From Streptomyces xanthophaeus (GTDB taxonomy: Bacteria > Actinomycetota > Actinomycetes > Streptomycetales > Streptomycetaceae): 64,000 nt of DNA. Shown one piece after another: positions 63,512-64,000 of the stretch. Positions within the stretch are counted from its first letter, which is position 1; the number at the start of each line of letters is the position of its first letter. Where the stretch lies: positions 2,108,001-2,172,000 of the forward strand of contig NZ_CP076543.1 of the NCBI RefSeq assembly GCF_030440515.1, given 5' to 3'. A model generated the notes under the pieces. That model searched no databases, had not been told where the DNA came from, and saw only the letters and a list, made by a program, of their open reading frames with translations. The translations under genes and the position numbers were made by a program.

Positions 63512-64000
63512 TCAGCCCTTCGCCGTGGGCTCCTTCGGCGGCGAGGACCTGACGGGGCTGTCCACGGGGCCGCGGCGCACCGCACCCGGGGCGTTCCAGT
63601 CCTGGCGCTTCTTGGCCCGCCGCTTGGCGAGTTCCGAGGACTCCAGCTGGTAGGGCACCGAGGTGACCATCACACCGGGGGTGAAGAGCAGCCGGCCCTT
63701 GAGGCGCAGCGCGCTCTGGTTGTGCAGCAGGTGTTCGTACCAGCGGCCGACGACGTACTCGGGGATGTAGACGCTGACCGCGTCGCGCGGGTTCTCGCTG
63801 CGCAGGCCCTTGACGTACTCGACCACCGGGCGGGTGATCTCCCGGTACGGCGAGTCGAGGATCTTGAGCGGGACGTTGATCCCGCGCCGGTCCCATTCCT
63901 CGCGCAGCGCCTTGGTCTCGGCCGGGTCCACGCTGATGCTGAGCGCCTCCAGGGTGTCCGAGCGGGTCAGCTTGGCGAACGCCAGGGCGCGCAGCGTGGG
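63512..64000 (-). CDS. APC-superfamily permease, C-terminal cytoplasmic part (partial)
   Basis: The last 162 residues of a longer protein that continues beyond the right edge. The visible part is soluble (LEALSISVDPAETKALREEW, VPLKILDSPYREITRPVVEY, AVSVYIPEYVVGRWYEHLLHN) and resembles the cytoplasmic USP-like tail of actinobacterial APC-type amino-acid or potassium permeases. It ends in a Lys/Pro-rich tail. No membrane segment lies in the window, so the transporter assignment rests on tail similarity. It shares a direction with the RNA methyltransferase, separated by a terminator. Confidence 0.75.
   Translation of the reverse strand, partial: PTLRALAFAKLTRSDTLEALSISVDPAETKALREEWDRRGINVPLKILDSPYREITRPVVEYVKGLRSENPRDAVSVYIPEYVVGRWYEHLLHNQSALRLKGRLLFTPGVMVTSVPYQLESSELAKRRAKKRQDWNAPGAVRRGPVDSPVRSSPPKEPTAKG

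Overview
The window is high-GC actinobacterial DNA, almost certainly from a Streptomyces chromosome. GTG starts are frequent, neighbouring genes often overlap by 4 bp (GTGA or ATGA), in-frame TTA codons are rare and sit in regulatory or specialised genes, and there are a SARP regulator, a WhiJ/DUF397/HATPase trio and a type I polyketide synthase. No tRNA, rRNA or CRISPR array was found.

Region 1 (1-10.5 kb) is the edge of a polyketide gene cluster. A type I PKS running off the left edge begins with a KSQ loading domain. Facing it are two SnoaL-like proteins, a type II thioesterase, a phosphopantetheinyl transferase and a large SARP regulator with a TTA codon at position 5 and a possible SARP box upstream. 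Then come a class III aminotransferase, a flavin reductase (TTA at codon 4), a small coupled protein, and an imine-reductase-like enzyme divergent from a TetR repressor with twin operators. Amination, imine reduction and cyclase-like proteins together hint at a nitrogen-containing polyketide, but this is inference.

Region 2 (11.5-23.8 kb) is an unusual and apparently unrecognised biosynthetic operon on the minus strand. It holds a HAD hydrolase, a zinc dehydrogenase, a TrpD-like phosphoribosyltransferase, a radical SAM enzyme with CX14CX2C cysteine spacing, a divergent TrpRS-like protein, two methyltransferases, two glycosyltransferases and a second-type tyrosyl-tRNA synthetase. Seven genes are joined by 4-8 bp overlaps and four contain TTA codons. 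A divergent XRE regulator follows, then a small gene whose ribosome binding site lies inside a 14-bp hairpin.

Region 3 (23.8-61.6 kb) is a large accessory and defence island. It opens with a frameshifted ATPase gene interrupted by a decayed IS5-type element. Next are a tiny membrane protein (TTA codon) with HsdM and HsdS but no HsdR, and convergent McrBC. A Hanks kinase precedes a DISARM-like SNF2 helicase and giant adenine methylase. After a WhiJ-type regulatory trio come an EACC1-like protein and a caspase-helicase fusion (TTA at codon 68), a Beta-family protein, an ATPase/TOPRIM pair, a 2312-residue DUF1998 helicase with a Vsr-like nuclease domain, and a RelE-like/UvrD fusion. Several of these may act as separate defence systems; the mixed DISARM/Druantia-like content is not a standard arrangement.

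Region 4 (62-64 kb) returns to core chromosome: a TRAM-domain RNA uridine methyltransferase and the C-terminal part of an APC-type permease running off the right edge.
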